A DNA stretch of 16,494 nt from CAYFVR01 sp046541515 (GTDB lineage: Bacteria; Desulfobacterota; Desulfobacteria; Desulfobacterales; Desulfococcaceae): NCBI GenBank assembly GCA_046541515.1, contig JBKHDD010000110.1, positions 1 through 16,494 on the forward strand, written 5' to 3'. This document shows positions 1 to 6,570 of this stretch, piece after piece; positions within the stretch are counted from its first letter, which is position 1, and the number at the start of each line of letters is the position of its first letter. The notes below the pieces were generated by a model. The model was not told where the DNA came from. It did no database searches and saw nothing but the letters and a program-made list of their open reading frames with translations. The position numbers and the translations under genes were made by a program.

Positions 1-410
1 CATGCCGGCGTAGATGGCGTTGAGCAGCCCGTCCTCCGACGGCGGGTAGCTTTCCAACGCTTCCGGCAGATGGCGGGCGAAGAGGTCCGCCCCGATGGAA
101 AAAAGGAAGACGAAAACAGGGTGAAAACCAGAAACCGTTTTCCCCCAGGTGGAAATGGCCCAGGATGACCGGCGGGATGTTCATCACGGGAAACAGCGCG
201 CCCACCGACCAGCCGGTGAAATGGTTGATAATGATGCCGATACCGCCGAATGCCGACGGCCGCGATTTGAAAGGGGACCTGAAACAGGGCGTAGGCGAAG
301 GCGCAGATGATCGCGCCCAGGGAGACCACGCTTTGCCGAAGAATGAACCGGCGCAGCCGATCCGCCTTGGGAATTCGAAAGGCGCGGTGGTTTCGTTTTT
401 TGGCGGACAT
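1..410 (-). pseudogene. YitT-family membrane protein, 5' part, frameshifted and cut by the window edge
   Basis: Reading minus from ATG 410-408 (Shine-Dalgarno GAGGT about 5 nt upstream), the protein starts MSAKKRNHRAFRIPKADRLR, then a hydrophobic segment ending ALFQVPFQIAA. This matches the first helix of YitT/DUF161 multi-pass membrane proteins. The similarity then moves to a second frame (GIGIIINHFTGWSVGALF, about 255-190), to a third (RFLVFTLF, about 140-115) and on into FSIGADLFARHLPEALESYP near 100-40. Three frame changes are needed, the last two at homopolymer runs (GGGGGAAAA near 140, TTTT near 115). Either the gene is decayed or the assembly has indels. YitT proteins are inner-membrane proteins of poorly known function. 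Family assignment is by remembered sequence resemblance only. Confidence 0.6.
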
Positions 411-482
411 GAAAGACCTCGACGCGGGTTTTGGGTTCGTCCGCGCCGGCCGGAACCGGTCGCGGTTTTCCAAATAAAAACT

Positions 483-506
483 GGAGAAATACGCGCGTAT
501 TTCTCC
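483..506 (-). terminator. perfect 24-bp palindrome with T-tract; attenuator, terminator or operator
   Basis: The 24 bp are exactly self-complementary: arm GGAGAAATACGC followed by its own reverse complement. On the minus strand the palindrome is followed by AGTTTTTATTT, which resembles an intrinsic terminator. No gene is seen upstream on that strand, so it would lie in the leader of the YitT-like gene, downstream of a possible promoter. A dimeric repressor operator is the alternative, since a perfect palindrome without a loop is as typical of an operator as of a hairpin. Confidence 0.45.
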
Positions 507-541
507 GGCTCGTTTCGGGGACGGGGTGTGAAAAACCGGGG

Positions 542-570
542 CAATTTGCGCCTGGTCGAAATAAAGTCAA
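542..570 (-). promoter_or_regulatory. candidate sigma70-type promoter for the YitT-like gene
   Basis: On the minus strand there is a TTGACT (570-565), a 17-nt spacer and AAATTG (547-542). The -35 is good and the -10 is poor. It points toward the YitT-like gene and would place the 24-bp palindrome at 483-506 in the transcribed leader. Weak call based on motif only. Confidence 0.25.
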
Positions 571-699
571 GCGGAATTTTTCAGAAATGTGGCGGCCGAA
601 GGCGTGCCGCCGGGTCAGTGGCCATTTTGGACCGCAACCGGGTCGATCGGCAATGCCATTTACGTAAGGCGCAAACCCTTGCCATCCGAGGAATCGTAG

Positions 700-722
700 G
701 GGCAACCCCGCCGTGGTTGTCC
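700..722. repeat. REP-like intergenic palindrome, copy 1
   Basis: GGGCAACC (700-707) pairs with GGTTGTCC (715-722), one G-U pair, around a 7-nt loop. The flanks GTAGG and CCTCG give the look of the short GTAGGGGCnACC...GGTnGCCCTCG palindromes that are scattered between genes in many deltaproteobacteria. Family assignment is from memory. A related hairpin lies at 773-797. Confidence 0.45.
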
Positions 723-772
723 TCGCGTTTTTCGACGGATTCCAAAGAATTGAAGCGCCGGGTTTCTTCGGC

Positions 773-797
773 GAGGGCAGGCGCGGGGGCTGCCCTC
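773..797. repeat. REP-like intergenic palindrome, copy 2
   Basis: GAGGGCAG (773-780) and CTGCCCTC (790-797) form a perfect 8-bp stem with a GC-rich 9-nt loop. It resembles the hairpin at 700-722 and may be the other half of one composite element of about 110 bp. No T-tract follows on either strand, so a terminator role is unlikely. Confidence 0.45.
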
Positions 798-906
798 GGT
801 CGCTAAAGTAAACGACATTGGGTCGATCGGCGCCTCATCCGGCGGGCGCGGGGATCAATCGCTCATGGACGCCGGTTCCGGATAGGATTGCCGGTGGGTG
901 AGAGCA

Positions 907-1260
907 TTATCCCTTTGCTCTCCATGTGCTGAAAACCGAGTCTCTCATTACAACCATGAGCCCTTTCCACTTCTCGGGCGGAAATTTATGAAAAATTTGA
1001 ATGATCCTTTCATGAATTTTTTGTTTGCCCGGCTGTTTGAGCCGGACGATAACCAAGCCGAAATGGTTTTCATTTCGGTACACCGCAAAACCTTTATCGG
1101 TGGTAACAAAAACTCGCTGTTCGATCTGAGCCTTTTCCCAAAGAAATTCGTCTTTCATGCCTTGGTTGCCTGTTTGGCGAATATCCGCTACATCCCATCC
1201 GTCTTCTGCAAGACGTTTGATCGTAATTTTCGGGATGTTTTCATCAACCAAGATCTTCAT
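907..1260 (-). CDS. DUF5615 PIN-like toxin
   Basis: A 117-aa protein starting MKILVDENIP, the hallmark of DUF5615 PIN-like (Mut7-C-like) proteins. Acidic residues fit a PIN metal site: D6 and E7 in the first strand, D37/E38 and D55 in VTTDKGF. Family members are the predicted ribonuclease toxins of VapBC45-like modules. The start ATG overlaps the stop of the upstream DUF433 gene as ATGA, so translation is probably coupled with the antitoxin made first, the usual order for such pairs. The pair is AT-richer than the chromosome around it, consistent with acquisition. RNase activity is inferred from the family, not seen. Confidence 0.85.
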   Translation of the reverse strand: MKILVDENIPKITIKRLAEDGWDVADIRQTGNQGMKDEFLWEKAQIEQRVFVTTDKGFAVYRNENHFGLVIVRLKQPGKQKIHERIIQIFHKFPPEKWKGLMVVMRDSVFSTWRAKG

Positions 1261-1493
1261 GCCAATTCTTCATGCGCGTCAAATGTGGAAAACTGCTCCT
1301 CCGCCAATGAAGCCGCGTAGTTTAAGCATGCGACAATATCCGCTTTTGTAATTGGTGGAAAATCGTCGATTATTTCTTCCATCGTGTCGCCACTGGCAAG
1401 CATTCGAATAATTTGGTGAACCGGGATTCGAGTACCCTTTACGCAAGCCTGTCCATGGCAGATATCTGGATCAATTGAAATTCTTTGGTTCAT
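1257..1493 (-). CDS. DUF433 (VapB45-like) antitoxin
   Basis: A 78-aa protein with the DUF433 signature: ICHGQACVKGTRIPVHQII, then a short winged-helix-like stretch with PPITKADIVACLNYA. DUF433 proteins bind DNA and neutralise the adjacent DUF5615 toxin. The start at 1493 is supported by GGGAGG 7 nt upstream. The last bases overlap the toxin start by 4 nt (ATGA). Two direct copies of GTAAACCA immediately upstream are candidate autoregulatory sites. Function is inferred from the family and the pairing. Confidence 0.85.
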   Translation of the reverse strand: MNQRISIDPDICHGQACVKGTRIPVHQIIRMLASGDTMEEIIDDFPPITKADIVACLNYAASLAEEQFSTFDAHEELA

Positions 1494-1531
1494 GGGGATC
1501 CTCCCAAATCTTTTGTTAGGGTGTTTTCATC

Positions 1532-1556
1532 GTAAACCATATCGTTATGTAAACCA
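1532..1556. promoter_or_regulatory. direct repeats GTAAACCA upstream of the DUF433/DUF5615 pair
   Basis: GTAAACCA occurs at 1532-1539 and 1549-1556, offset by 17 bp, in the AT-rich stretch just upstream of the antitoxin. On the minus strand this gives GGTTTAC twice, the distal copy including TTTACA, a possible -35. Spacing of about 1.6 helical turns suggests an operator for the antitoxin complex. Inference from position and repetition. Confidence 0.4.
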
Positions 1557-1561
1557 AAATT

Positions 1562-2203
1562 TTAAGACTTCCCCTCCACCTCCGCAAGAAACCGGTCGAA
1601 AAACGCCACCATGAACCGGTGGCGCTCCTCCGCCATTTCGCGGCCGGTTTCGGTCAACATGCGGTCCCGGATGCCCAGCAGTTTGACCCGGTATTCCCGA
1701 TAGCCGGTGTCGTCCCGGGAATAGGCCGAGGAAACGGTTACGTCCACGTTCGGACTGTGCAGCGCCGCCCCGATTTCCCCGGCGAACAGATAGGCCCGCG
1801 CCACGCCCACCGCGCCGATGGCGTCCAGCTTGTCCGCGTCGAACAGCACCCGGGCTTCCGGCGTTTCCGGCACGTTTTTTCCCCGGAATCGATGGGTCCG
1901 GACGCAGTGAAGAACGTTCTTCCGCCATTCCGGGGAAAAGCCGTTCAAACCCGCCAAAATCGGCCCCGCCAACTCCGCGCTTCGTTCCGCGTGGCAGACC
2001 GCGCCCTTGGCCTCGTCCTGGTCGCGCCGCCCGATGTCGTGCAACAGCGCCGCCGCGGCCAGCACGTCCAGATCGGCCCCCTCCCGCCGGCCGATCTCTT
2101 CGCACAGCGCCGCCACCCGCAACGTATGGTCCCACCCATGGCTGCCCCGCGCGTCGTCGAAAAAGGGGCGGGCGATGGGGATGAGTTTCTGGTGAATGGT
2201 CAT
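1562..2203 (-). CDS. HD-domain metal-dependent phosphohydrolase (YedJ-like)
   Basis: A 213-aa protein from MTIHQKLIPIA. HD-superfamily motifs are in order: H in GSHGWDHTLRV (about residue 22), HD in LLHDIGRRD (about 55), and D in LFDADKLDAIG (about 125). This matches the COG1418/YedJ-type HD hydrolases acting on phosphorylated, often nucleotide, substrates. An upstream in-frame ATG at 2299 has the better Shine-Dalgarno (GGAAGGA, 7-8 nt away) and would add 32 residues rich in Arg and Pro; homology starts near MTIHQ, so the shorter form is given. It is divergent from the 4Fe-4S gene and 69 bp beyond the antitoxin start. Substrate unknown. Confidence 0.8.
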   Translation of the reverse strand: MTIHQKLIPIARPFFDDARGSHGWDHTLRVAALCEEIGRREGADLDVLAAAALLHDIGRRDQDEAKGAVCHAERSAELAGPILAGLNGFSPEWRKNVLHCVRTHRFRGKNVPETPEARVLFDADKLDAIGAVGVARAYLFAGEIGAALHSPNVDVTVSSAYSRDDTGYREYRVKLLGIRDRMLTETGREMAEERHRFMVAFFDRFLAEVEGKS

Positions 2204-2476
2204 GGTGGTGTTTTCCCGGTATGAAAATTCGTGCAATTCGCCTTGAAATGGCGGGGCCGGTCGCCGTTCCCGGGCGTCCCGGGCGGACAATTTGCTCATG
2301 AATTTTTTCCTTCCGAATGAGACGGAGATTCCCAATCCCGGAAAACTTTACCACGGCGGCGGGCGGGAATCGAGGGGGGAAATCGCGGCGACGGACAAAC
2401 CGGGGCTTGTGTTTCGCGCGAGAAATCCGTAGTTCTGTGGACCGGCGCCGTTTTCCACCTCAAATTGGAGTCCTCC

Positions 2477-3526
2477 ATGTATGACGCCGTTCGACGGATC
2501 GTCCGCGCACCGGAATTTCTGGAACCCTGGCTGGACCGGTTTTACGAACCGGCGGAGGCGCGCCTGCTGGCGCGGTTGAGTCAAACCGAAGCGAATCCCG
2601 CGAAAATCGTGGACGAATTCGGTTTCTCCCAAGCCGACCTCCTTCGAATGTGGCGGCGGGGAATTTTGACGACGTCCGAACCGGAAACCCCCCGTCCGGC
2701 CGATTTCCACGTCCGGTTCGACGTGTGGGCCTTGTTCGAGGGTTGGAAGGATATCCCCGAAGATATCCGAGGTCGGCTGAATCGATGGGAGCTGGACCGA
2801 TACATTGCCGGCAACCGGGATCGGGTGACGGCGCTTCGGGACGGCCGGGCGCCCGATCCCCGATCCGTGACGCCCCGCTACGTGCTGCTGGAAGAGGCCA
2901 TGGAGATCCTCCGGCGGGTGGACCGGTTTTACCTTTGGCCCTGCAACTGTCGCTCCATGCTGGAAAATTGCGACCAGTCGGTCTACACCTGCGTTCGGTT
3001 CGACAACGACCGGGGACTGGGATGGGAGATCGGCCGGGAGCGGGCCATGGAGATCGTTGGCGCGGCGAATCGGTCGGGGCTCATGCAGTCCGGCGAGCTG
3101 GGGCTGGACGAAAACGGGCGGCTGACCGGGGCCATTTGCAACTGTTGCGCGGATTGCTGTTTTCCCCATCGCCTGGCCGACGAGCTGGCGGCCCCGGGCC
3201 TCTGGCCCAAGCAGCGGCATCTGGCCCGCCTCAAAGAGCCGGATTGCATCCGCTGCGGCCGGTGCGTGAAACGTTGTCCCTTCGAAGCCTTCACGGTTCG
3301 CCGCGGCCGCCCGGAGACCAACCTCGCCGCCGGAAAATCCGGAAAGCGGGAACCGCCGATCATCGCGTTTCATCCGGAACGTTGCCGGGGCTGCGGCCTG
3401 TGCGCGGAGGCCTGCCCCGCCGACGCCATCGAGATGGCGCCGCTGCCGGCGGTGGGGTCCGGGTGGGATATTTGGAACGCCGTGTCGCCGCCGAAGGCGG
3501 AAGGGCGGGAAACGGACCATCCCTGA
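2477..3526 (+). CDS. Cys-rich 4Fe-4S dicluster protein
   Basis: A 349-aa protein. The C-terminal third carries two classical 4Fe-4S motifs: CIRCGRCVKRCP from Cys257 and CRGCGLCAEACP from Cys303. In front are two further Cys groups, CNCRSMLENC with a following TC, and CNCCADCC, which may bind an additional cluster or metal. The N-terminal part is helical and without Cys. This architecture is seen in deltaproteobacterial proteins annotated only as 4Fe-4S binding proteins; a role in electron transfer is inferred. The ATG at 2477 (GGAG 6 nt upstream) is preferred over the TTG at 2465. No partner dehydrogenase is adjacent. A likely terminator follows at 3566-3629. Confidence 0.8.
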   Translation: MYDAVRRIVRAPEFLEPWLDRFYEPAEARLLARLSQTEANPAKIVDEFGFSQADLLRMWRRGILTTSEPETPRPADFHVRFDVWALFEGWKDIPEDIRGRLNRWELDRYIAGNRDRVTALRDGRAPDPRSVTPRYVLLEEAMEILRRVDRFYLWPCNCRSMLENCDQSVYTCVRFDNDRGLGWEIGRERAMEIVGAANRSGLMQSGELGLDENGRLTGAICNCCADCCFPHRLADELAAPGLWPKQRHLARLKEPDCIRCGRCVKRCPFEAFTVRRGRPETNLAAGKSGKREPPIIAFHPERCRGCGLCAEACPADAIEMAPLPAVGSGWDIWNAVSPPKAEGRETDHP

Positions 3527-3565
3527 CCGAGAGATGCCCCGCGGTATTCTTCCTCCCCAAGCGGA

Positions 3566-3629
3566 GTCCCCGGGCGATCCCGTTTTCGACGGCGTTCCGT
3601 GGAAAAATTCCCGGGACGTTTTATTTTTT
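3566..3629 (+). terminator. probable intrinsic terminator after the 4Fe-4S gene
   Basis: GTCCCCGGG (3566-3574) can pair with CCCGGGAC (3610-3617) with one bulged C, enclosing a smaller ACGG/CCGT stem. The closing stem is followed directly by GTTTTATTTTTT. Placement between the ferredoxin gene and the kinase gene fits. Confidence 0.5.
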
Positions 3630-3703
3630 GCCTTTTCCCCTTGGTCGCAAGCATATCTCGGCGACGGCCGGGTTTTTCGCGCCGAGTTTCAGGAGGCAGA
3701 CGG

Positions 3704-4960
3704 ATGAAGGATGCCAAGAAGGATTATTCCGCCCTGGATCGCGCCGGGCGGCTTTGGGCGATGGAGCAAAGCGGACTGTTGGACACGCCGCCGGAGGCGG
3801 CCTACGACCGGTTGACCCGGATGGTGGTGCGGGTTCTGAACGCGCCGATTTCGTTGATCACCCTGGTGGCCGGCGATCGGCAGTTTTTCAAAAGCCAGTG
3901 CGGCCTCCCGGAACCCTGGGCCAGCCTGCGGGAGACGCCGCTCACCCATTCCTTCTGCCAGTACGTGGTGATGTCCGAACGGCCGCTTCGGGTATCGGAC
4001 GCCCGGAAGCATGGCTTTTTGAAAAGCAATCTGGCCATCCCGGAAATCGGAGTCGTCGCCTATTTGGGCGTGCCGCTGGTTTGCTCCGAGGGCTCGGTGT
4101 TGGGGACCCTTTGCGCCATCGACTCCGAAGCCCGGGAATGGACCGATCAGGACCTGGAAATTCTCTACGCCCTGGCCGCCCAGGTGGTCACGGAATTTGA
4201 ACTGCGGCGGGGCGTGAATTCCCTCCGCCAGGCGCTCTCCGAAGCCCGCGAATCCGAAGAGTCCCGGAAGTACGCCGTCAATCTGGCCGTCCACGATCTT
4301 CGGACGCCGCTGACCTCCCTGATTCTCGGCGTGGGAATGATCCGGATGACCGGCGAGCTGAACGAGCGGCAGCGTCATTTTCTGAAACTGGCGGAGCAAA
4401 ACGGCCAGGTGGTGACCGACATGCTGGACGATTTGCTGGAGGTCCAGCGGGCCGAACGGCTGGGCCACGCCTCGACCTCCCACGTCGACCACGATCCCAA
4501 GTCCCTCATCCAACGGGCGATGAATCAGGTGGCGGGGCTGGCCGCGGACGGCTCGGTGGCGTTGCGAACCTCGATATCCGATGACGCGCGTCCGGTTCGG
4601 TGCGATCCCGATTTGCTGGTTCGGGTCTTGGTGAATCTGATGGGCAACGCCGTGAAATTCACACCGGCCGGCGGGCGAGTGACGGTTTCCGCCGCGCCGG
4701 ATCGGCGGAAGGATTCGGGAATGATGCGGTTCGAAATCCGGGACACCGGGGGCGGCATCCCCGCGGCGGACGCGTCCGCCGTTTTCGAGGAGGGGGTCCA
4801 TGGCCCCACCGTTCACAGCTCCATGCGGGCCACGGGGCTTGGCCTCACCTTCTGCAAGCGGGTGGTGGAATCCCGCGGCGGCGGCATCTGGTTCGACAGC
4901 CGGGAAGGGGAGGGGACGACCTTTTTTTTCACCGTGCCGATGAAAATGGAGGAATCGTGA
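3704..4960 (+). CDS. soluble GAF-domain sensor histidine kinase
   Basis: A 418-aa protein with no membrane segment. Residues about 20-170 form a GAF domain of the type found in cytoplasmic kinases (LLDTPPEAAYDRLTR, then FFKSQCGLPEPW and FCQYVVMSERPL). A HisKA domain follows with phospho-acceptor His197 in AVHDLRTPLTSL. The HATPase_c domain has an N box around Asn314 (LVNLMGNAVKF), a G1 box DTGGGIP near 347 and G2 with GLGL near 380. It should autophosphorylate on His197 in response to a cytoplasmic ligand. The start has AGGAGG 8 nt upstream. No response regulator is adjacent, so it is an orphan kinase here and its signal is unknown. Confidence 0.88.
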   Translation: MKDAKKDYSALDRAGRLWAMEQSGLLDTPPEAAYDRLTRMVVRVLNAPISLITLVAGDRQFFKSQCGLPEPWASLRETPLTHSFCQYVVMSERPLRVSDARKHGFLKSNLAIPEIGVVAYLGVPLVCSEGSVLGTLCAIDSEAREWTDQDLEILYALAAQVVTEFELRRGVNSLRQALSEARESEESRKYAVNLAVHDLRTPLTSLILGVGMIRMTGELNERQRHFLKLAEQNGQVVTDMLDDLLEVQRAERLGHASTSHVDHDPKSLIQRAMNQVAGLAADGSVALRTSISDDARPVRCDPDLLVRVLVNLMGNAVKFTPAGGRVTVSAAPDRRKDSGMMRFEIRDTGGGIPAADASAVFEEGVHGPTVHSSMRATGLGLTFCKRVVESRGGGIWFDSREGEGTTFFFTVPMKMEES

Positions 4961-5000
4961 TTTCCCTGTCGGGAAACCCAACGGAAACGTGGATGGGAAA

Positions 5001-5258
5001 ATGCCGACGATCCTGAAGATACTGGGTTGGCGTCTCTTTTTTTACGCCAACGAAGGGAAGGAGCCCATTCATATCCATTGTCGAAAAGGTGAAATGGAAT
5101 GCAAGTTTTAGATCGATCGCGATAATTTTGAAATTTCGGAAGCATACGCTTTCAATCCGAATGCGAAATCGAGAAGGGAAATCCGTTGGATCATTTTTCG
5201 CCATTTCGAGATCATTGAAGAGTTTTGGGACGAATTCCAAAAAAGGAAAGGTCAATGA
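5001..5258 (+). pseudogene. DUF4160 protein gene interrupted by an amber codon
   Basis: Reading from ATG 5001 gives MPTILKILGW and HIHCRKGEMECKF, then TAG at 5109-5111 (codon 37), then IDRDNFEISEAYAFNP and a C-terminus ending WDEFQKRKGQ at TGA 5258. Both halves match DUF4160, in which the residue after the KF is normally Trp, so a single TGG to TAG change explains the break. Everything else is in frame over 86 codons. The final TGA overlaps the ATG of the DUF2442 gene. DUF4160/DUF2442 pairs are widespread and toxin-antitoxin-like. The AT-rich composition differs from neighbouring chromosomal genes. Probably a recent pseudogene, unless the amber is read through. Confidence 0.75.
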
Positions 5259-5512
5259 AACCGTACCATAAGGTAAAAAATATCCGATTTGAATATGATC
5301 GGCTAAAAATGGAAATCGACGGGAAATCCATGGAATTTCCATTGGCCGAAATTTCCGAAGAATTGCTCCGCGCTTCCGCTCTGGAGCGGGAGACGTTCGA
5401 AGTTTCGCCCTCTGGTTACGGTATCCATTGGCCGTTGCCGGATGAAGACCTTTCCATCGACGGTCTGCCGGGGATTTCCCATCGCCGGGCGCCGGAGCGG
5501 AAGCGGGCTTGA
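5255..5512 (+). CDS. DUF2442 protein
   Basis: An 85-aa protein, start MKPYHKVKNIRF, with the DUF2442 C-terminal signature GIHWPLPDEDLSIDGL. Its ATG overlaps the stop of the DUF4160 frame (ATGA), and AAAGGAAAGG lies just upstream. DUF2442 proteins are small predicted DNA-binding or antitoxin-like partners of DUF4160 proteins. Because the upstream partner carries a nonsense codon, this gene may now be an orphan, and loss of coupled translation may reduce its expression. The last 10 residues are basic and lie beyond the usual family end. Molecular function unproven. Confidence 0.8.
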   Translation: MKPYHKVKNIRFEYDRLKMEIDGKSMEFPLAEISEELLRASALERETFEVSPSGYGIHWPLPDEDLSIDGLPGISHRRAPERKRA

Positions 5513-5557
5513 TTCCCATTCTTTTCGGGCCGTCATTCCATTCGGGGAACGTTTTTT

Positions 5558-5679
5558 TTCTACTTTGCCGCCTTGGGGCTTTAGAAGTGGAAACAAAGTC
5601 TTCCGGTCCAAAAAATCCCCCCGGCCCCCTTTGCAAAAGGGGGAGAAACCTGCCGGCCGAACAACCTGCCAAAGTAGAA
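5558..5679. repeat. palindromic C5/G5 repeat element with 10-bp inverted ends
   Basis: CCCCCTTT (5625-5632) and AAAGGGGG (5636-5643) form a perfect 8-bp stem with a 3-nt loop. They are preceded by AAAAAATCCCCCCGGCC, which is close to the reverse complement of the right part of the element at 7881-8010. TTCTACTTTG (5558-5567) and CAAAGTAGAA (5670-5679) form a perfect inverted repeat that could bound a 122-bp non-autonomous element. It ends 2 bp before the metallophosphoesterase ATG, so it supplies that gene's immediate leader. Element limits are inferred. Confidence 0.5.
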
Positions 5680-5681
5680 TT

Positions 5682-6305
5682 ATGAAACTGTTGCTTTTCG
5701 GCGACATCCACGGAGACATGGACGCCATCGCGGCGGTGGTCCGGCAATCCCGGGACGCCGACGTGGCCATCGGGGCGGGGGATTTCGCCCTGTTCCGGCA
5801 GGGGTTGGCGGCGACGATGGCCGCCCTCTCGGGAATCCGGATTCCCACGATTCTGGTGCATGGGAACCACGAATCCCACGAAGAGCTGGTCCGCGCCTGC
5901 GGCGATTGGAAAGAGGCCCACGTCCTTCATGGAAATTCGGTGGAAATTTTGGGCGCGACGTTTTTCGGCTTGGGCGGCGCCACCCCCGTCACGCCGTTTC
6001 CGGAATGGTCGGTGGACGTGCCGGAGTGGGCGGCGGCGCGGCTGCTTTCCGAATGTCCGCCGGGCGCCGTGCTGGTTACCCATTCCCCGCCGTTGGGCTG
6101 TTTGGATGAAATCGAGGGAAACCGCCGAATCGGCAGCCGCGCGGTGCGGGATTTCGTGGTGGACCGAAAACCGCCGCTGGTGGTCTGCGGCCACATTCAC
6201 GAAACCTGGGCCCGGCGGGAATATCTGGCCGGCGTCCCCGTGGTGAATCCGGGACCGGCGGGGCGGTTGTTGCCGTTCCAGACGAATTCCGACGGCTTTT
6301 CATAA
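5682..6305 (+). CDS. YfcE/calcineurin-like metallophosphoesterase
   Basis: A 207-aa protein starting MKLLLFGDIHGD with the full set of calcineurin-like phosphoesterase motifs: D8 and H10 in GDIHGD, GAGD near 36, GNHES near 64, THSPP near 132 and GHIHE near 170. These bind a two-metal site that hydrolyses phosphomonoesters or diesters. Length and the C-terminal VVNPGPAG fit the YfcE-like group. It is cytosolic, with no signal peptide. No Shine-Dalgarno is obvious; the repeat element ends right at the start codon. The stop codon lies inside a 15-bp hairpin that ends the gene. The physiological substrate cannot be told from sequence. Confidence 0.88.
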   Translation: MKLLLFGDIHGDMDAIAAVVRQSRDADVAIGAGDFALFRQGLAATMAALSGIRIPTILVHGNHESHEELVRACGDWKEAHVLHGNSVEILGATFFGLGGATPVTPFPEWSVDVPEWAAARLLSECPPGAVLVTHSPPLGCLDEIEGNRRIGSRAVRDFVVDRKPPLVVCGHIHETWARREYLAGVPVVNPGPAGRLLPFQTNSDGFS

Positions 6306-6318
6306 AGCCGTCGGAATT
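6285..6318 (+). terminator. 15-bp perfect hairpin overlapping the phosphoesterase stop codon
   Basis: AATTCCGACGGCTTT (6285-6299) and its exact reverse complement (6304-6318) flank a TCAT loop. The TAA stop at 6303-6305 sits in the loop and 3' arm, so the last five codons are part of the stem. The downstream GTTCTTCC is a weak U-tract. It may act as a terminator or mRNA-stabilising 3' end. Confidence 0.5.
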
Positions 6319-6389
6319 GTTCTTCCGCCGTTTCGGCTTCCGCTTCCATGTCGGCTTCGGGCTCCTTTTTTCCGACCTGTTTCAGCCAG

Positions 6390-6570
6390 GTTTTTCACGT
6401 GCTGTTCTCGGGCGAACGCCACCATCTTCGTCTCCGGGGATCTTTGGGCCTTCGGGCCCCCTTGGCGGCATTCCACAAAAACGCCCGGCGTGGCTGAAAG
6501 GTCTCCCGAAGCTCCGCGAGCATGCGTTTGAGGCCGATTCGGACCCGGCGGTCGGTTTGCAGGTGAGACA
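6390..6570 (-). pseudogene. possible degraded small gene, unrecognised
   Basis: From ATG at 6570 the minus strand reads MSHLQTDRRVRIGLKRMLAE then RETFQPRRAFLWNAAKG, with natural composition and GC-rich third positions for about 45 codons. It then becomes Arg/Trp-rich and stops at TGA near 6394. Past the stop, protein-like stretches continue, in one frame as EREQHVKNLAE-like sequence and in the original frame as GKKEPEADMEAEAETAEEQF. That pattern suggests a broken or mis-assembled gene of about 85 aa. I do not recognise the family. A chance open frame is a real alternative. Confidence 0.25.

Larger units (their letters stand above)
411..906. other. gene-poor region between YitT-like gene and PIN toxin
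   Basis: No convincing protein or tRNA gene is seen on either strand. The stretch holds the possible YitT promoter and palindrome, two REP-like hairpins (700-722 and 773-797) and a 12-bp direct repeat GGGTCGATCGGC at 640-651 and 820-831. Open frames here have skewed Arg/Pro/Gly composition and no recognisable domain. Confidence 0.5.

Noticed and set aside
165..806. 213-codon plus frame and overlapping minus frame at the left end
   Set aside because: Arg/Gly-rich, no domain, crosses repeats and the palindrome; the real signal there is the frameshifted YitT-like gene.
507..900. Possible tRNA or selC gene
   Set aside because: GGGTCGATCGGC was checked as a T-arm candidate, but no matching acceptor stem, anticodon arm or CCA end was found.
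2348..3520. 390-codon minus frame opposite the 4Fe-4S gene
   Set aside because: No motif and low-complexity Arg/Pro content; the plus frame has two textbook 4Fe-4S motifs.
3689..4981. 430-codon minus frame opposite the histidine kinase
   Set aside because: Shadow of the kinase, whose H, N, G1 and G2 boxes are all intact.
5109..5111. Pyrrolysine at the DUF4160 TAG
   Set aside because: The position corresponds to Trp, one base change from TGG, and no Pyl function is expected in such a protein; nonsense mutation is simpler.
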